Positions 36,522 to 51,089 of a stretch of 64,000 bases of DNA are shown one piece after another. Position 1 is the stretch's first letter. The number at the start of each line of letters is the position of its first letter. The notes under the pieces are model-generated. The model searched no databases and was not told the origin of the DNA. It saw nothing but the letters and a program-made list of their open reading frames with translations. The translations under genes were made by a program, and so were the position numbers. Source of the DNA: Istiophorus platypterus (lineage: Eukaryota > Chordata > Actinopteri > Istiophoriformes > Istiophoridae); the NCBI GenBank assembly GCA_016859345.1, contig CM029126.1, positions 4,171,001 through 4,235,000 of the forward strand, given 5' to 3'.

Positions 36522-36965
36522 AGTGCTAACATGCAGATGTTTAGTAGGTTTAATGCTTACCATCACCAATGAATCACCAATTAGCATATTGTTATTTGCT
36601 AAGTAGCACTAAACTTCAAGTTTAGCTTACGGTGATGGCAATGGCATTACTTTTGTAGGTATTTGGTCATAAACCAAAGTATTTGAAAAATTAAAATTTT
36701 TGTCCAGAAGCTGGAGCTTCATGAAAACTTGAATTATTGCCAAAGTTATTACAGTCTATCCCGGGGGGGGGGGGGGGGTCTGGACCAGATTTCATGATAA
36801 TCCATCCAACAGTCACAGAGATAATTTCACTCAAATTGAAGAATCCTAACCTCATGGTGGCTCCAGAGAAAAAGCCAGGGGATGTCAACCGTCAGTAGGG
36901 TTCCTCCTCTGGGCACCATGAATGTCTGGACAAAATGTAATAGCAATCTATTGAAATACTCATTG
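36522..36965 (-). repeat. Repeat A, main body (right piece of a split copy)
   Basis: Reverse-orientation match across most of repeat A: 'gctaacatgcagatgtttag', 'ggtatttggtcataaaccaa', then the block equivalent to 'ccatccaatagttgttgaga' (here 36800-36822), then 'cctcatggtggc'. It contains a G16 homopolymer at 36763-36778 that replaces the usual short G-rich spot. Confidence 0.7.
36763..36778. repeat. G16 homopolymer inside repeat A
   Basis: Sixteen uninterrupted G, the longest G/C run in the window. Confidence 0.9.
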
Positions 36966-38024
36966 AGACATAGTAGGTAGGGCTGATGTACCACCATCCA
37001 TAGTGCCATGCTGCAAGTCTGAATCAAAACATGGACAGAAAAGTAAATGCTAATTTGTGCATGTGAACACAAGGTACATTGAACACAAGATGACATGGTG
37101 TTTGTAACTTCCTGTTAATTTATAAGTTACCCACTGCTCTCCAAAGAGTTGGCCTTCACAATTACAGGCAGGAGCTATTACTCACCCAGGCATAGTTCAA
37201 GAGAGATAAAGATTTTGAACACCTATTAAAAGTCAAGTTGGCCGTAAACCCATCAGTTACACATTTGATTGATAAGATGGACTTCATTTGCATTCAGGCT
37301 GTTATACAGCACAGTGTGTGCTTTATCCTTGAAACCGCTGCTCAAATTTATGAGCATATCAAATTTTTTTGTTTTTTTTGTGCCAAGAACACTTAGACCT
37401 GTTAAAGGTGCACATGCCAAAAGAAATTTGAAAAAGGTGGTAATTTGCCAACTAGAAAATGCACAGAAAAGAAAATAGTTGGAGAGAGGCACGCTTCGTT
37501 TAAGCTCTAACATCGGCATAATAGGCCTGAAATAATAATGAGGGAAGGAGAGCGAGAGATGGAGAGGGGAAACATAAAGGATTTGTAGTCATCAATAATC
37601 CATAAAAAGGTGTTTAGGGTGAGACGGCACACCGTGGCTCGCTTTAACGCCTGTATCAACATAATAAGATAGAAATATATAATGTTGGAGGGAGAGGGAT
37701 TGACAGAGTGGCTGGCTAATCACCAGTGACAAGCCCCTGGATTAGGGGGAGGGCGGCAGATGGCCCCAGGCAGGTCAGGGTCTACCGTATATGAACATCC
37801 CAGTGGGTTGATAAGACTCACTAACTCCTCATGCCTACATCATGCTGTGTGTAGATTATTTGTCAGTGTTGTGTCGGTTGCTGCCCACCCGTACATTCAT
37901 TTAGATGCTTGAATTAGTGACGCCTGTCCCACTTCATAAACATTTTGTAACAACATTTACTTGCGGGTTGGCCATTAGCCATGATGCACTACAATGTGGA
38001 TGGCTATGGTTTTCCAACGCTTGG

Positions 38025-38295
38025 GCTGCAACTAATGACCGTTCTTATTATCCATTAAGCTGGCTCCGATATCAGAAAGTCTGTTGAGTTAAAACCTTTG
38101 GGACCCACTCTAAACAAGTATAAAACCCAAAGATATTTACTGTATTATAATGTAACAAGGAGAAAAGCAGCACATTTGAGAACCAGCGAATGTCGGGTAT
38201 CTTCTTGTCTTGATAATTCACTTAAACAGTTAGTCGATTACCAACATTGTCATTTGATTAACGGATTAATCAACTAATCATTTTAGCTCTACAAA
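38025..38295 (+). repeat. Repeat B, plus-strand copy
   Basis: Begins 'gggctgcaactaatga', continues with 'aacccaaagatatttactgt' and 'gaaaagcagcacatttgag', and ends 'ggattaatcaactaatcatt' plus 'agctct'. This is head to tail as expected for the element, only slightly shorter than the other copies. Confidence 0.7.
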
Positions 38296-39165
38296 CTTTA
38301 ATCTGCCAGTCGTACAACTAATGGACCATGTTCGATGGCACGTTTATATCCAAATTAATCATCAAAATGCATATATTTATTCAGTGATTTATACATTTTG
38401 TGCACTATGAAGATAATGATGTAGATTCCCTTTGGTATAATATGTTGATATAGGACATTATTCGACAGTATGCATATTTTTTAAAAAAGGGAAAAAAGCA
38501 TTTCCTGCTCAAAATCAGCTTGCACATGTCATGGATTTGACAGTTTCAGTCCGAGTCCTCCATCCCTTCCCTCATCAAGAAGTAATAGGCAAGACTCTGG
38601 GGTGTATCTCATTAGTTGACACCCCCCAGACCCCAGCCCCCACCCACCCTACCACCCACAATTGTTGCGACACCAAGTATAAAAAGCAGAAAACTGGTTA
38701 AGCGTAGCCCCCAGTTTGTCCTTGTCGTACATAGCTGGTGGCGAAGAGTGATGTTAAATAACCAGCAGCAGAAATTGAAGTATCGTCAACATATCAGTTG
38801 ATAAGGTGAACTTGTTATTTAACAGCTAATTATTTATACATGCAGTGGTAACGGAGCAACATTATCATTCATTCTGAGTTGTGTCTGTGGCAACCTTGTG
38901 AATTAAAATCCAATATTCACCAGTGTAATATTGTACCTCAGGTTTTGTCCTCCGACCAGGTAGCGTACAGTTGGTTTTGGGAGAATGCCCCCTGAAAGCA
39001 GCTTGCTATAAAACTCTTAAAAGCCAAGAGGAGCTGAAACACCTTTCACACTGTCGCATTGTTTTTACATTCTCATTTGATGCATTGTCATTATAGAAAA
39101 TGTAGCTTACAGCCACTGTAACAGTGGTAAACAGCATAGCAATGACTATGTACTGGCGCTTCCCA

Positions 39166-39249
39166 GACACACATACACACACTAACTAACACACACACAC
39201 ACCACACACACCACACACACACACACACCACACACACACACACACACAC
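39166..39249. repeat. Imperfect (CA)n microsatellite
   Basis: CA run with repeated 'cc' slips, so that 'accacacaca' recurs, and one 'taac' block. Confidence 0.95.
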
Positions 39250-39851
39250 GATAGAGCACTACTACAATACAGGTACCCAGACAGTGACTCTGTCAAAGGG
39301 ATATAAACTTGCCTCTAGTGACTTTCAAAGCTCTGCTGGTCTCCCTGTCTCTCCAGTGAACACTACTGACATTTTCTCCTTTTCTCTGTACAATATTTAG
39401 GGCAGGATGAAATGTTCAGTGCCAAAGGAATACGAATAGTATGTAAAATGTATTATGAACATAAATAGCATCCCATTTAAGACCTCAGCAGTGGTGGTGG
39501 CTTTAGCAGAGTCTAGTCTGACCTAAAGGTAAAATGAAAATCATACTCTTAATAGAAAGTTTTTAAGTGTAGCAGATAGTGTCAAACTACTTTGGAAGGA
39601 AGATTGCGGGTATTTGTCTCTGTCCTTTGTTGCTTAACCAGAAAGGTTATTTCTGCTGCTTTTAAATGGTTGCGTAACTAAAACTACAATCTTGAACGCC
39701 ATCCAGCTCTTCATCCATCCATTGATTCAAATGTCTACTCGTCTGTTCGTCCATTATCTCTTTCCTCTCACTACCCATTGTGCTGTGGGTGTATGGTGTG
39801 GGCCTGCTCACATTTGCTAGGTTTCAGGCAAACACTTACCCCAGTCAACTC

Positions 39852-39864
39852 TCACACACACACT

Positions 39865-39899
<35 letters not shown>

Positions 39900-39906
39900 T
39901 CACACA
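39852..39906. repeat. (CA)n microsatellite
   Basis: CA run with 'ctcaaa' and 'tt' interruptions. Confidence 0.95.
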
Positions 39907-42900
39907 TGCAAACTCACAGTGAATCCCAGTAAGACCGCCCTCATAATCCATAGAGAGAAAGTTGGCATTTCACTTTAACACAGTGTCAATAACAAAGTAG
40001 CTTTTTTTTTTTATGTGTTTTAGCAGGTACAGCCATGGATGAGAATTCTGTAGTGGTCACACCTCCAGCTACATTTAGCTCTCAGTGCTAGTGTGTGACA
40101 GAATGTGTGAGAAGCTGATTCTCATCTGTTCTTATCTCATGTCATCTCAGTGAGGAAAGTCAATCAGTATTGGCTGTAGTTTATTTTTAATTGAGAATAC
40201 ATTACATATTTAATCATTTCTGACTTAAGCCATTGCAACAACATCGGCTTTATGAAATCACAATCATTAGTATGCAGTATACCCACATCTTATCTGCTTA
40301 AATGAAAAATGTTAAGGCCAATTTATGCAACCGTGTTGAACCGAAGAAGGCGACAAAGAAGGAGAAGCTGGAAGTGCAATGCTACCAAGCTGACCAATCT
40401 CAGTTCTTATGATATGCATAGACTACAACACTGACCCGGCGAGTGTCCCGGCAGATGATATATTTATGAGCAAATTTTGTTTTAGTGTGTAATTAAAACC
40501 CTTTATTCTTATAAACTATATCTACTATAATCAATAAAGGGTGCCTGAATCTTAAAAAGTTGAAAGTATGTTGGGATGGACTATACCGGTGGGGCCAGCC
40601 CTATAAACGCAAATCCCCAGTATTGCCCCGCAGACACACCTCTCTATGCATCTAATTCAACTGGCCATACGGCAGCTGCATAGACATGAATGACCTTCTA
40701 ACTTTCTCTCTGAGTGATCATTTCACAAGAGAATATAGCTGAAATCACAGCACAGCCACTGTCTTTAATTTATGTGTAAGGTGATTTTGTTAGACAATGT
40801 CGTGGTTATAAAATATAGAAAAGGATTTTGGAAGCAGAGCAGCAGTTTGGAAATGGCTTTGAAGTAAATTCTGGTTAACATGTCATCTTAATGGACTGGG
40901 TTTCAGTCACTATTTCATACCGTTGTCTGACAACAGAAACAGAAGAACATGTAAATGAGAACAGCTTCATCTGGAATTCAGCTGCATTAAAATACTGTAT
41001 ATGTGAGCACAGACAGTAGGACAGATGCAAATCAATAAAGACCAATTACTAGGTTTTGATCTTCTCTTTTTTTCCCCTTTGCTTATCTTTTTTTAAATAT
41101 AGACTGCATAGAGTATATCCAGCCTTTTTTTTTGCAAGACCATGAGTCAACCTCTACTTTTCACAATATTTATCAAGTTGGTAGGTAGCTGGTGGATGAT
41201 GTGTATGTGGTACTGAGTTATTTTGCATTAATACATTAAAAATTTATTAGTATTGGTACTTCAAGTTTGACAGACATTTTTTACAACTATATATAGCTAA
41301 CTCAAGTGAAATCAAACACGCAGTATATTTATAGAGTGATATTTAGAGAGTATTTTTTGGAGTGTGCATTTGGACAGTATGAGTCATTGTAAGCTATCAA
41401 GATGCCGTCTCACCAGTATGACCAACATAGTGATTGATTAGGGGCAATTAAGTATTTATATGTTATGTTTGAAGCACTTTTGAGCATGCATTTTAATGAG
41501 CCCCTTTTTCAAGACAAAGTGATGCGGTCTTTGATACCACTGTAATATTTGTCAGTGGTTTTTTGAGTCCTGTAAGCGTAAGTGTGATCAAATTAGAGCA
41601 CGGCCATAAAATATGCAAATGGGCTTTTGTCATTTTAAGATTAGACGGGCTTCACTCGATTATGGGAGCACACAGTCAGATCCAGCACGAGCAGCACACT
41701 GAAGACACACTGTAAAGAGCAGATTAAGACTGATGCAGTGCTGATGTGTCCTTTTGTGTTGTCGCAGCACGCTCCCCTAAGAGGACTCATTAATGAACAA
41801 GCAGCCGAGACAACCCCGGCTACTGTAATTCATCATGGCACGTGTGACCTCTCTCCTCCGCTGGCTGTTCTCACTATGCCCTTCCTCATCCTCCACAGAG
41901 ACTCAGGAATGTGCTAGATACTTAAGCCCTGTAGCACCATGTATTCCGGCTTAAAATATTCAGTTCCTATCATCGCATCTTTGCTGCCTTTTCTTTTTTT
42001 TAACCATTTCCTATCATTATTAATATGTGAGCCGTGCTTTCTCCTTAGCTTTTACCAGTTGCTCTATTTCTCTAGCGGTTCTGACAAGATGAAACTTTTT
42101 TATTTCCATGTCATAAATGTGCAGTGATGAGCATTTTTCCGCCACTGCTCTTTCCATAAATCACACATATACATGACTCAAGGCCAGAGGAAAACAGTCG
42201 CCACAATAATGACGTCATCGCACGTCACCGGGGACTCGTGTGATCAAAAGTGGCACGTGTTTATGTTGACCCCTTGCCTTTTCTTGCAGCTACATACTGT
42301 ATCTGTCCCGGGAGCATCCTGCAGTGTTTGCACGCCACTGTCATGTATGTTCATTTTGATGTTTGCTCAGAAGTATGACTAGTATTTCAACCTTAAATCC
42401 CTCGCTCACTTCTCATGACTAAAGCTTATTTCACAAATGTGCCACTTCTTGAACATTTTCTCCCATAAACCAGCTGGTGATGTCCGCACTGGGCAGAGTC
42501 TTTGGTCTAACGTGTTATTTGCTTTTTGATGAAGAATAGGAGCTACACAAATAATTTGGGGAGACTCTTACCTGTGTGTAGCTGGACAAAACTAATCTGG
42601 AAACTCCACAGCAGGAAATCTTTGTCATCAAAGAAAAAAAAAAAATGTCAGAAAGATGTTGAAGGGCCCCGGAGCACTTGAACCACAACTAATTGCAAGA
42701 CAAAGCTTCGGAAAATGTCATCCATCACTTCCATGTTTACATTCTCCCCAGTTCATTTTTCTGAAAGGGCCCTCGTCGCAAACCCAGAGGCTCACACGCA
42801 AAGGGGAAGAATAGGGTCGCCTCCTCCTCGAAGCGGTGAAAAATTGCCAGTTTGCTACGGGCATTCACCCATTTTCTCGTGCGCTCTTGCACTCGGGGTG

Positions 42901-45900
42901 AGATCTACGTTTTGTGGAATTAAAGCTGTGCCCTGTGCCAGAAGTTCTTGGAAGGAACACGGCTGTGTGCTCCAGACTTCCTTTTCTTAAAAAAAAACAA
43001 CAAAAAACACGATGAATCAACCTTCGATGATCTCACACTGTTAGGTACCATCGATCTGTGGGAGGTTTTATTTTTATTTTCATTCATTTATTTTTTTGAG
43101 ATTGTGCGTTTTCTGGGTTATCTACTCTCCTTCAACTTGCCTCGTTTTCTTCTGCTTCAGTTAGTAATTTACTGTTTCCCCGGAATGACTTTCCATAGAA
43201 CCTCCCCAGGGAAAAAGGATCTCTCTGAGCTGGTGAAGAGAAAGAAAAAAAATGTTGACGAAGCAGGAGTTTTATAGGTGACAAAAGGTGTTAGCCCCAC
43301 CCTTGCCTGAAAACATAAGATATCATGCATTTTTTAGTGGCTGCTGTCGGTTAATAAATTGATGTCATCTCCTCTTAGACAGTTTTTATTTCTCTATGAC
43401 TGTTGTTCACCAGTGGCAGCTGCAGAACTATGAATGACATCGCGCGGTTATTATAAGACCAGAATTTCATTCGAGTCAACCCTCCTCAAATGATTTATTC
43501 TCGTAGTTGAGCCTTTATTAAAATTTGTAAAACAAATACAAAGACATTATTTTCTGGGATGGATTCAACCTGCAGACGAGAGGTAGATACGGGGCTAGCA
43601 GTGATTGAGCAATAAAGAGTAGTGAGGGTAAACATTCCCTGTGGGACTGTTAGAGCTTATATCTTATCTCCGTGGAGCATTAGCCGCATTCTCCATCACT
43701 TACCCTGCTGGGATTCGGCAAGCGGTGGCTTGCTCGCTATTTATTAGACAATACATCATGCATTTATCAGGAACCAAGTGAAATAAGAGCAGAGAAATAA
43801 CATGGCCCGCATCCCTCCGTACACATGGACCCTCAGCTCACCGGGCACCGTGCACCATTAGAGGTTCTCATCAGCTGTCAGCCCCCCACCCCCAGCACAC
43901 CTGCCTCAGTGAATGTTGTGTTTATATGTGTATACTGTACGTGTGTGTGTTTTCCTGTGTGTGTGTTGTGCGTTCCTCTGAGAGCACGACCGACAGGATT
44001 ATATAGCTGTCACAGCTGTCAGTCAAGGCCTGAGCTGCCCCCTCCATCTCCACAGCCCCCAACCCCCTACACACCAGCACCAGCGCCGCCGCCGCCGCCC
44101 ACCCCACACCCCCACATCCCCACATCCACCACACCTCACCATCTGAACTGCTGTCAGCCGTAGTCATGGCAACAGAGATAACATGAAGACTGTGTGTATG
44201 TCGTAGCCTCTGCCCTGCTACCTGTGAAATCAGTCAAGTCTTGTTTTTCATTACTTTTCTATTTTTATATTAATTGTTTGACAAGACATTTTGCCTCAAT
44301 TGTTGACATTGGTATAAATTAATTTCTTTAAAAAAATTAATTAACAGAATAATCACTGATTGTTAGTTTCACCTCTAGATTTTACTGATGAGTATTGCCA
44401 GAATACCCAAGTCTATAGTTAATTCCCGTGTAACATAAAGCTTCATTGTGGTAAAAAATAAATATCAAAAGCATATCATTGAGGAACACCATTACATGGG
44501 GTGACATGTTCCTTCATAGCCATCAGCACCATCCTGCAGCTATTAAAACACTAGTATTCAAAATTTTCCATCAAAACTAGTTGAAACTCACTAATGTGCA
44601 CTTATCAATGGTTAAATAATCTCTATTTTTTTTTTTAAAAAAACCTACTGTGTCTCCATTTTTTAGAAAAACCTTTTCCTAAATTAAGTCAATAAAAGTA
44701 AATATTTGTGAATTGTTTTTTAAGATTAAAGACGTCACTATAAATGCATGGACTTGAATGCTGCGATTGGGATTTGTTGACAACAAGAAAAATATAGGAT
44801 AACACCATACTTTAAGTAATTAAAATTCTGCATTATAATTTTTTGTTTAATTAAAAGTAAAGAAGTATTAGCCATGAAAATGCACTCGGTTATTAAAGTT
44901 AAAGAAACCATTATGAAGAAAAGGTTCTTGTCCTTGTTGATGCATTAGCCTATAAACAGTTTTTTAATGCCGTAATGGTCCAAGTGGAGCTCAGTCCAAC
45001 TACCATATACTCATATATCTTTGAATATTGAGATGTTTTTAAGGTGGCTGGGTTGGCAGTTTTTCATGTTGTCAGGTTTAGGCTCTGAGTTATATCGTGA
45101 CTGTTGATTTAAATCCTGGAATCTCTGATTTAGTGCCTTTTTTATGTTTTCAGATAAGGCGGAGGATATGATACTCATCTAGATTTTGAGAAAATTCTTG
45201 TATCCCTGCCCCTTTTCAGAACTCTCTATGATATCTGAACTTCTTCGCCCTCCGGCTGAAAGAAAGGCTGTTTTTCAGGATTCCTGAAAAGCCGACATCT
45301 TTCTCTGTGATATCCTCTGAGCTCATCTCGTATTAAATGTAACATCTTAATACACAAAGTGGTAAAAGTAGTGGAGGAATAAAACAGTAGTACCTCAGAG
45401 TTTATGGGTAAACTTGTCATCCCTGCTCTACCCTGCGTGTGTAATATATTTACTTTTGGCTGTGCGCCTGAACCCCTCATCACTGTGACATTAAGTGTGT
45501 GCATGTATGAAAGCGTGTACCCGAGAGTTGCCCATCAGACAGTTGGTCACACTGCCTGCAGGGTTTTCCCTGGGTTGTCAAGCGGCTTAGGTGCTGACTG
45601 GGTTCTGGGGGGGTTGGGTTGGATGGGGAGGTTGAAATTCTTTGAAGGAAATTATTTTACATTTTTCTCATGTTATTTTCAACCAATTTCCTCACAGTAT
45701 TAATGAAAGAATGCTGGTCACACTTATAGTACTTTAGTAAAAAGCTTATTTATATCGCCAAATAACATGTTTGAGATTGAATAAAAAAAGAATGTGTTAC
45801 CTTAAACTGTACACATAGGAAGAATAAACGTGTTGAAATACATATGGTATTATTTGATTCAAATGAAAATAAACTGTATAACATATATTTTTTTCTTTAA

Positions 45901-46746
45901 TTATTTTTTTTTTAAAAACCCTTTGACCAGTTGTTTTCATCAGAAAAAGACACTGCATTTGAAGACGACCTGACTTTGTTTAACTACCAAGCCATGTTAG
46001 ATGCTAATGTTAGTTCAATGGAGGGATCTTTATGTAATGTTAACTAACAAGCTCCGCTGGCTAACGTAGCTTAATTTAGGATATGAAAAGCTATGTAAGT
46101 TAGCTGCATTAGAATTTTTTTTTTATTTGTAATGGCTGTTGTAAACAACCACAGGAATTACTTTGTAACAAAAACAGTTACTATTACAGTTTATACTTCA
46201 TTTTTTCTTGGTTGAGGCTAAACGTATGGATGACCTGCATCTTACTTATGCAATTCGATGGATTTAATTGCGATATCGAAGTGATAGTACAGAAAAATAT
46301 CAAATCAACTATTTGATTGGTTTGACTATGAGCATCTGTCACACACCGACCATGCAAACGTTTGTCCAGACGCTGACTGTTGATTGGCAGGTCACTCCTC
46401 TTGCCAGCTTACCTCTTCGTTCGAGATTGAGCCACCTCTCCTTTTCGTTTTTTTCAGCGCATAGAACGCTCACGTTTCTTTTTGTACTCTTTCCAATATG
46501 TTGCCTAAATGCCTTTTTTGCATCCATTCAGCTTAAGGCAATCCTCAAAAACACTTAGGGGAAGCGCCTAAGCGTTTTCTCTGGTTGGGAAAACGCTCAG
46601 AGGAGTTGGCAGCCCTGAGCAAATGTTGGGAATTACAGCTTGGAATTCTAGTATCCAGTGTTGATCCATGTGTTGTATCATAGGTTTTTCTGCCCCATCA
46701 AGAATAAAACTGTGGCAGAAATGCTTGTGTATTTTTGTGGCACCAG

Positions 46747-46780
46747 TGCGTGTGTGTGTGTGTGTGTGTGTGTGAGTGTG
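46747..46780. repeat. (GT)n microsatellite
   Basis: About 34 bases with one 'ga' interruption. Confidence 0.95.
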
Positions 46781-47562
46781 TAAAATGTAGGTCAGTCCTG
46801 CTGTTGCAGCCTGCTGGTGAACCTTCCAGTCAGACTGTGAACAATCTGAACTGGCATGTATGCATTCGTACATGGGCACATGGTTCTATGTGGACCCAAC
46901 CCACCACTGATTCTCCATGTCTACTTTTTTAAATTATTTTTCAGTATACCCATAAAAAAGAAAAAAACAATACTGCAGCCCAGCTATGAGATATCTAAAT
47001 CACAGTAGGAAGGGCCCGTGTGGGAAGAGTATAAGTAGCACCGGCAGCAGCGGGTCAGCTCTCCATGCCTCTTGAACACTACTTAAGTAGAAGCTCATTT
47101 CTGATGAAATCTACCCTTAGTCCAGTGTTAATTTACAGGGGATTAATATCATTAAAGCCTGCTCATCCACGCTCATGGCCTTTCTTGTTGACTGCCAGGG
47201 CCCGGTGGGTAAGACCGTAGCCCGGTCTTGTTTACGTGACCAGAGGCTGCGGATGAGGAAAGAAATAAAGGGGGAGGTGGACAAACAGGAAGACACGGCG
47301 AGGGAGAGAGAGAGAGGGAGAGAGAGGTAGTGTCGGTCGGGTCCATGGACAATTTAAACTGAGTGAAGCCGTGGGAGAGGGACGAAGATTGCTTTTACCC
47401 TCTGATTCTCAAATACTGTCCACAGTTATCAAATATGTAGCATTATAGACGTCCATCTCCTGTTACTGCAGGGTCTGCAGACTGCTGCTTCACTTTTACT
47501 CCTAAGAATTAAATCTTCTGATCTGTTCCTGTGCTACCAGCTACTGCTAAAAAGTTTCTTCG

Positions 47563-47603
<41 letters not shown>
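47563..47603. repeat. (GT)4(AT)n microsatellite
   Basis: Short GT run passing into about 32 bases of AT. Confidence 0.95.
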
Positions 47604-47605
<2 letters not shown>

Positions 47606-49564
47606 GAGGCTTCAGCAGTCTGATTTTGCCATTTTTTAGTGCAAAAATCTATTGCACCCATGTCTCTCTGTACAGCACAGGATGAAAACGCAGACTGTAG
47701 AAACAAAATTCCATATGCACCTCAGCTGTAGAGGTGAAGAAGAATCCATTTTCCCGGGAGGGCTGTGGATCTCGTTTCCCGTCTCATTCTCTATTTCACT
47801 GACTCCATAACGTTGGAGTCAGGCAAAGAAGGAATTTCTGCACAGCCAGCATGGAGAGGAGGAATGATTAAAGTGACCATTACTCTCTCGGCGTACATTT
47901 TGACATGTGGGTACTGTATCGAAAGACCTGAAAGAAGAAGCGAAACCGTCTTGGCCGTGGTAAACTATATTAATAATATCTGTGCCGACTCCTAGCACGA
48001 GACGTCTCACAAACTGGGCCCGCTAGCATCAGAGACAAACTCATCCACTCCCGTCGGCCGCCCTGACCTCCACATTTTTATGTTTCACTGCACACCATGA
48101 ATTTGTCACATTGCTTCTTTCGTTGTCACTGAAGGTTGAACGCCGGACTGTTTTCAACCGTGTCCCCTCCTGATGGATGAGAGTTTCATGTTACGGCATC
48201 GCGATGGGATTTTATCACAAAGGGAAAAATGGTGAGGGGAGAATTGTGAGCAGCACCGATAAAGGATAGATATGACTGGGTGTATTCATTGGTGACTGCA
48301 CGGCCTACAGTAATACAGTATGACATGGACGCCAGCATTCAATGTGCAGTTTACTAACAAACTCACGATTGACAGTCACAAGGAGGCTTTGGATTTTCAA
48401 CTAAAACTTCAGAGTTATAAGCTTCAGCATGCATAATCAGGAGTTAATGGCTTGTGAATTAAGTTTTTATTCTTGATGGGTTTAAGTAAATCTGCCTCTA
48501 TTTTTACTGCTTGGTTCAATGCTGGTGAACTTTGACATGCCAGTTTTTCACTGCTGACCGACGACAAGCCGTCCCGACAGCACGCTGACCTTTGAGTGAC
48601 CGGCAGAGTCCAAAAATGGAGGAAAGCATCATAGCTTAATAGCTGTGATGCACTGTCCACTTTTATTTATCTCTGATGGAGTATAAACCACTCCATAAAA
48701 TTGGACTGTGAGACACGAGTCAGTGGTACAAATGTGGCTTATTACTTTGAAACAGCTGACACCAGAAATTTCCGAACTCAGAAGAAATAAACAATAGCCG
48801 CACTTCATTAATTTGAGTAGTGGACTCAGACGGAGTTTTCAAAGTTAATTCAGAGAGCTTTCTCCTTAGCCAGTGAACCCTGACCTCATTATTTTATACT
48901 GTTGCCATTAACATCCAGAAAAATTTGTCTTTTTTGTGCGCCTAAATAATGCAGGAAAAACTAATCACCGTATGATGTGGGTTTTTTTTTTCTTGTTGTC
49001 TTTCTGAAGCACTCTTTTGTCTGTACTACCACTGGAATGACTCTGGTATGTCTGGACTGGCAGGAATAAAGTAAGATTAAGAGCAAAGAGAAAAGCATTA
49101 TTTTGAAATGTTGTTTAGAGCAGTTAAAATGGTACAAGGGACAGAGCATTATCGCCTCTCCCAACTTGATTCACTCTCCTTCCACTCAATTAGTTATTTC
49201 AATTTACACATTGTTCTCCAGCATAGCAGTCTGCCCTTTATAACTGTGGGAAAACACAGATAATCACCCTTCAAGGAAAGAGAAACTGAAACCGAGAGAG
49301 GGAAAAATTCATGAAGGTGAGAAGGACAATAACAGAGGGGAAGATTCAGACCAGACAAGCCACTCCTGTCACTTTCCATTCCTCTCAACAGCATGGCCAT
49401 CTCTAAAAAAACAGGAGTATGCTATCATCAAAGGCTTTAGTCGGGAGCATGGAAATTGACAGTATTAACCTTTAGTGGTGCTTGACGCCAGAACACTCTC
49501 TTGTCAGAAGTAGATTCCAAATGCCTCTTACGCATGGGTTGACCCCACCAGGATACTTCTGTTT

Positions 49565-49695
49565 AGAAAGGGAAAGTGGTAGGAATATGAGGGGAGGGGA
49601 AGCGAGAGAGAGAGAGACAGAAAGAGAGGGGGAAAGCCTGAGAGAATGGAGATGATGGAATGGGTGTGAAAGAGGAAGAGAGCAGCAGAGACAAC
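49565..49695. repeat. Purine-rich GA tract
   Basis: About 130 bases almost without pyrimidines on the + strand, including (GA)6 near 49605. A similar smaller tract is at 47275-47330. Confidence 0.8.
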
Positions 49696-51089
49696 AGAGA
49701 CTCACTGTGAAAATGAATGCAGCCTCTCAGGATGGAGCAGCATGCTCAAGGGAGAGAAATAATAAGACTTCTCCTGGTATACTCTGCCAAATGCTATGAT
49801 TGATCAAGTCAGAGCTCCTGTCTTTATTAAAGCTGATCATATAATGCCAGCAGCAGGGGGGAGGGTCCTACATGGCTTCAAGGAAAAGAAAGAAGAGCGT
49901 ACTTCAAGTTCATCTGAAATTTATTTCCATCCGTCAGCTTCAATTCATCCACTACATTGCCGGTGTACCCCGACGTGTTAGTCGACGTCCGCTTGTCAAA
50001 AGAATCGGTTAACTTTTACGCCGCCAGCATCAGACATCAATCAAAGACACCATGTTGGCCTTTGAGGCAATACTGTTTCATACTGGTCAAGGTTGATGGT
50101 GTCTTTGTCAATTCAGCAGGGGACCTAAAAAACCTAGAAATTTGTCTTCGCAGAGGATATCGAGGTAAAGTAAATACAGCCACATCCGCGGAGGAATATG
50201 AGCAATAATAGTTGAAAGGACCATTTTCCTCAGAAAATAGCTTTACCTTATGTTCTCTCCAAATCCTATATCAAAAGCAGGAGCTCATATCGCCGAATCA
50301 TTTCTGCAGATTTCCTTTCTCAGGCTCATTGCTGAGTACGGGGGAAGTATCGCAGTGTTTGATTCTCCAAAAAAAGCTTGGTGTTTAAGATGATGGTCCA
50401 AGGCAGCTATTGAGTTGCTTTGATCCTCCACCTACTGGGGTGCCTTTGAAAGTGACTCTTTGGAGTAAAGTACGGTCTGTCAAGGGTCTCGTCTACAAAA
50501 TGCATCTCGGCTGAGGACTGTGCTTGAAGCAAAAAACACACCAGGACGTCCCTTGCCAAGTCCAACAGCAACGCTTTCATATGGAATTTAGTTTTTTTAC
50601 CTTTCTCAGATATGGAGGATTTCAAGTGAGTTGGCTTACGTCAGAAAAGCTTCTACACCCACAGCCAAATCTCAAATGAAATGCGCTTCTTGATTCTGCA
50701 AACATAAATAAACACTGTGAACCGAGTCTCTGTCTGTATTAGATTTATAGCTTTGGCTGAAGGACGATCATTGTCTGAGGTTGTGTTTTGGGGCGAGCCT
50801 CCTGGCACATAGAGCTCTGGCAAAAGAAACAAAGAAGTTCTCTGGCTGACAAAGGAGTTGAACCTGAGTCAACTTTTCCTATCAGTGAAGCATTAGACAA
50901 GTCGGTATGTGCATGCTCATATTCCTGGCATGTAATAGAAGATGTGATGGAAGATAAAATCATTCTGCTGCTCCCATTATCACTTTCTCTGATCAGTGGT
51001 TTGATGTCTGGTTAAGAAAAAAAAAGAATGATGGATTTGTAATTTAAAGTAGGGCTGGAGTTATATCCAATAAATTTCCCAGAATCCAA

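Larger units (their letters stand above)
38296..51089. other. Presumed intronic stretch, simple repeats only
   Basis: About 12.8 kb without a credible exon. Holds CA/GT/TA microsatellites, purine tracts and a perfect POU octamer ATGCAAAT at 41613-41620. Parts such as 41560-41720 and 43480-43800 look unique and of mixed composition and could be conserved non-coding elements, but this needs other genomes. Confidence 0.6.

Noticed and set aside
47012..47350. TATA-like 'tataagtag' at 47031 followed by GC-rich and GA-rich DNA
   Set aside because: No downstream ORF, exon or CpG cluster; a chance TATA is common in this composition.
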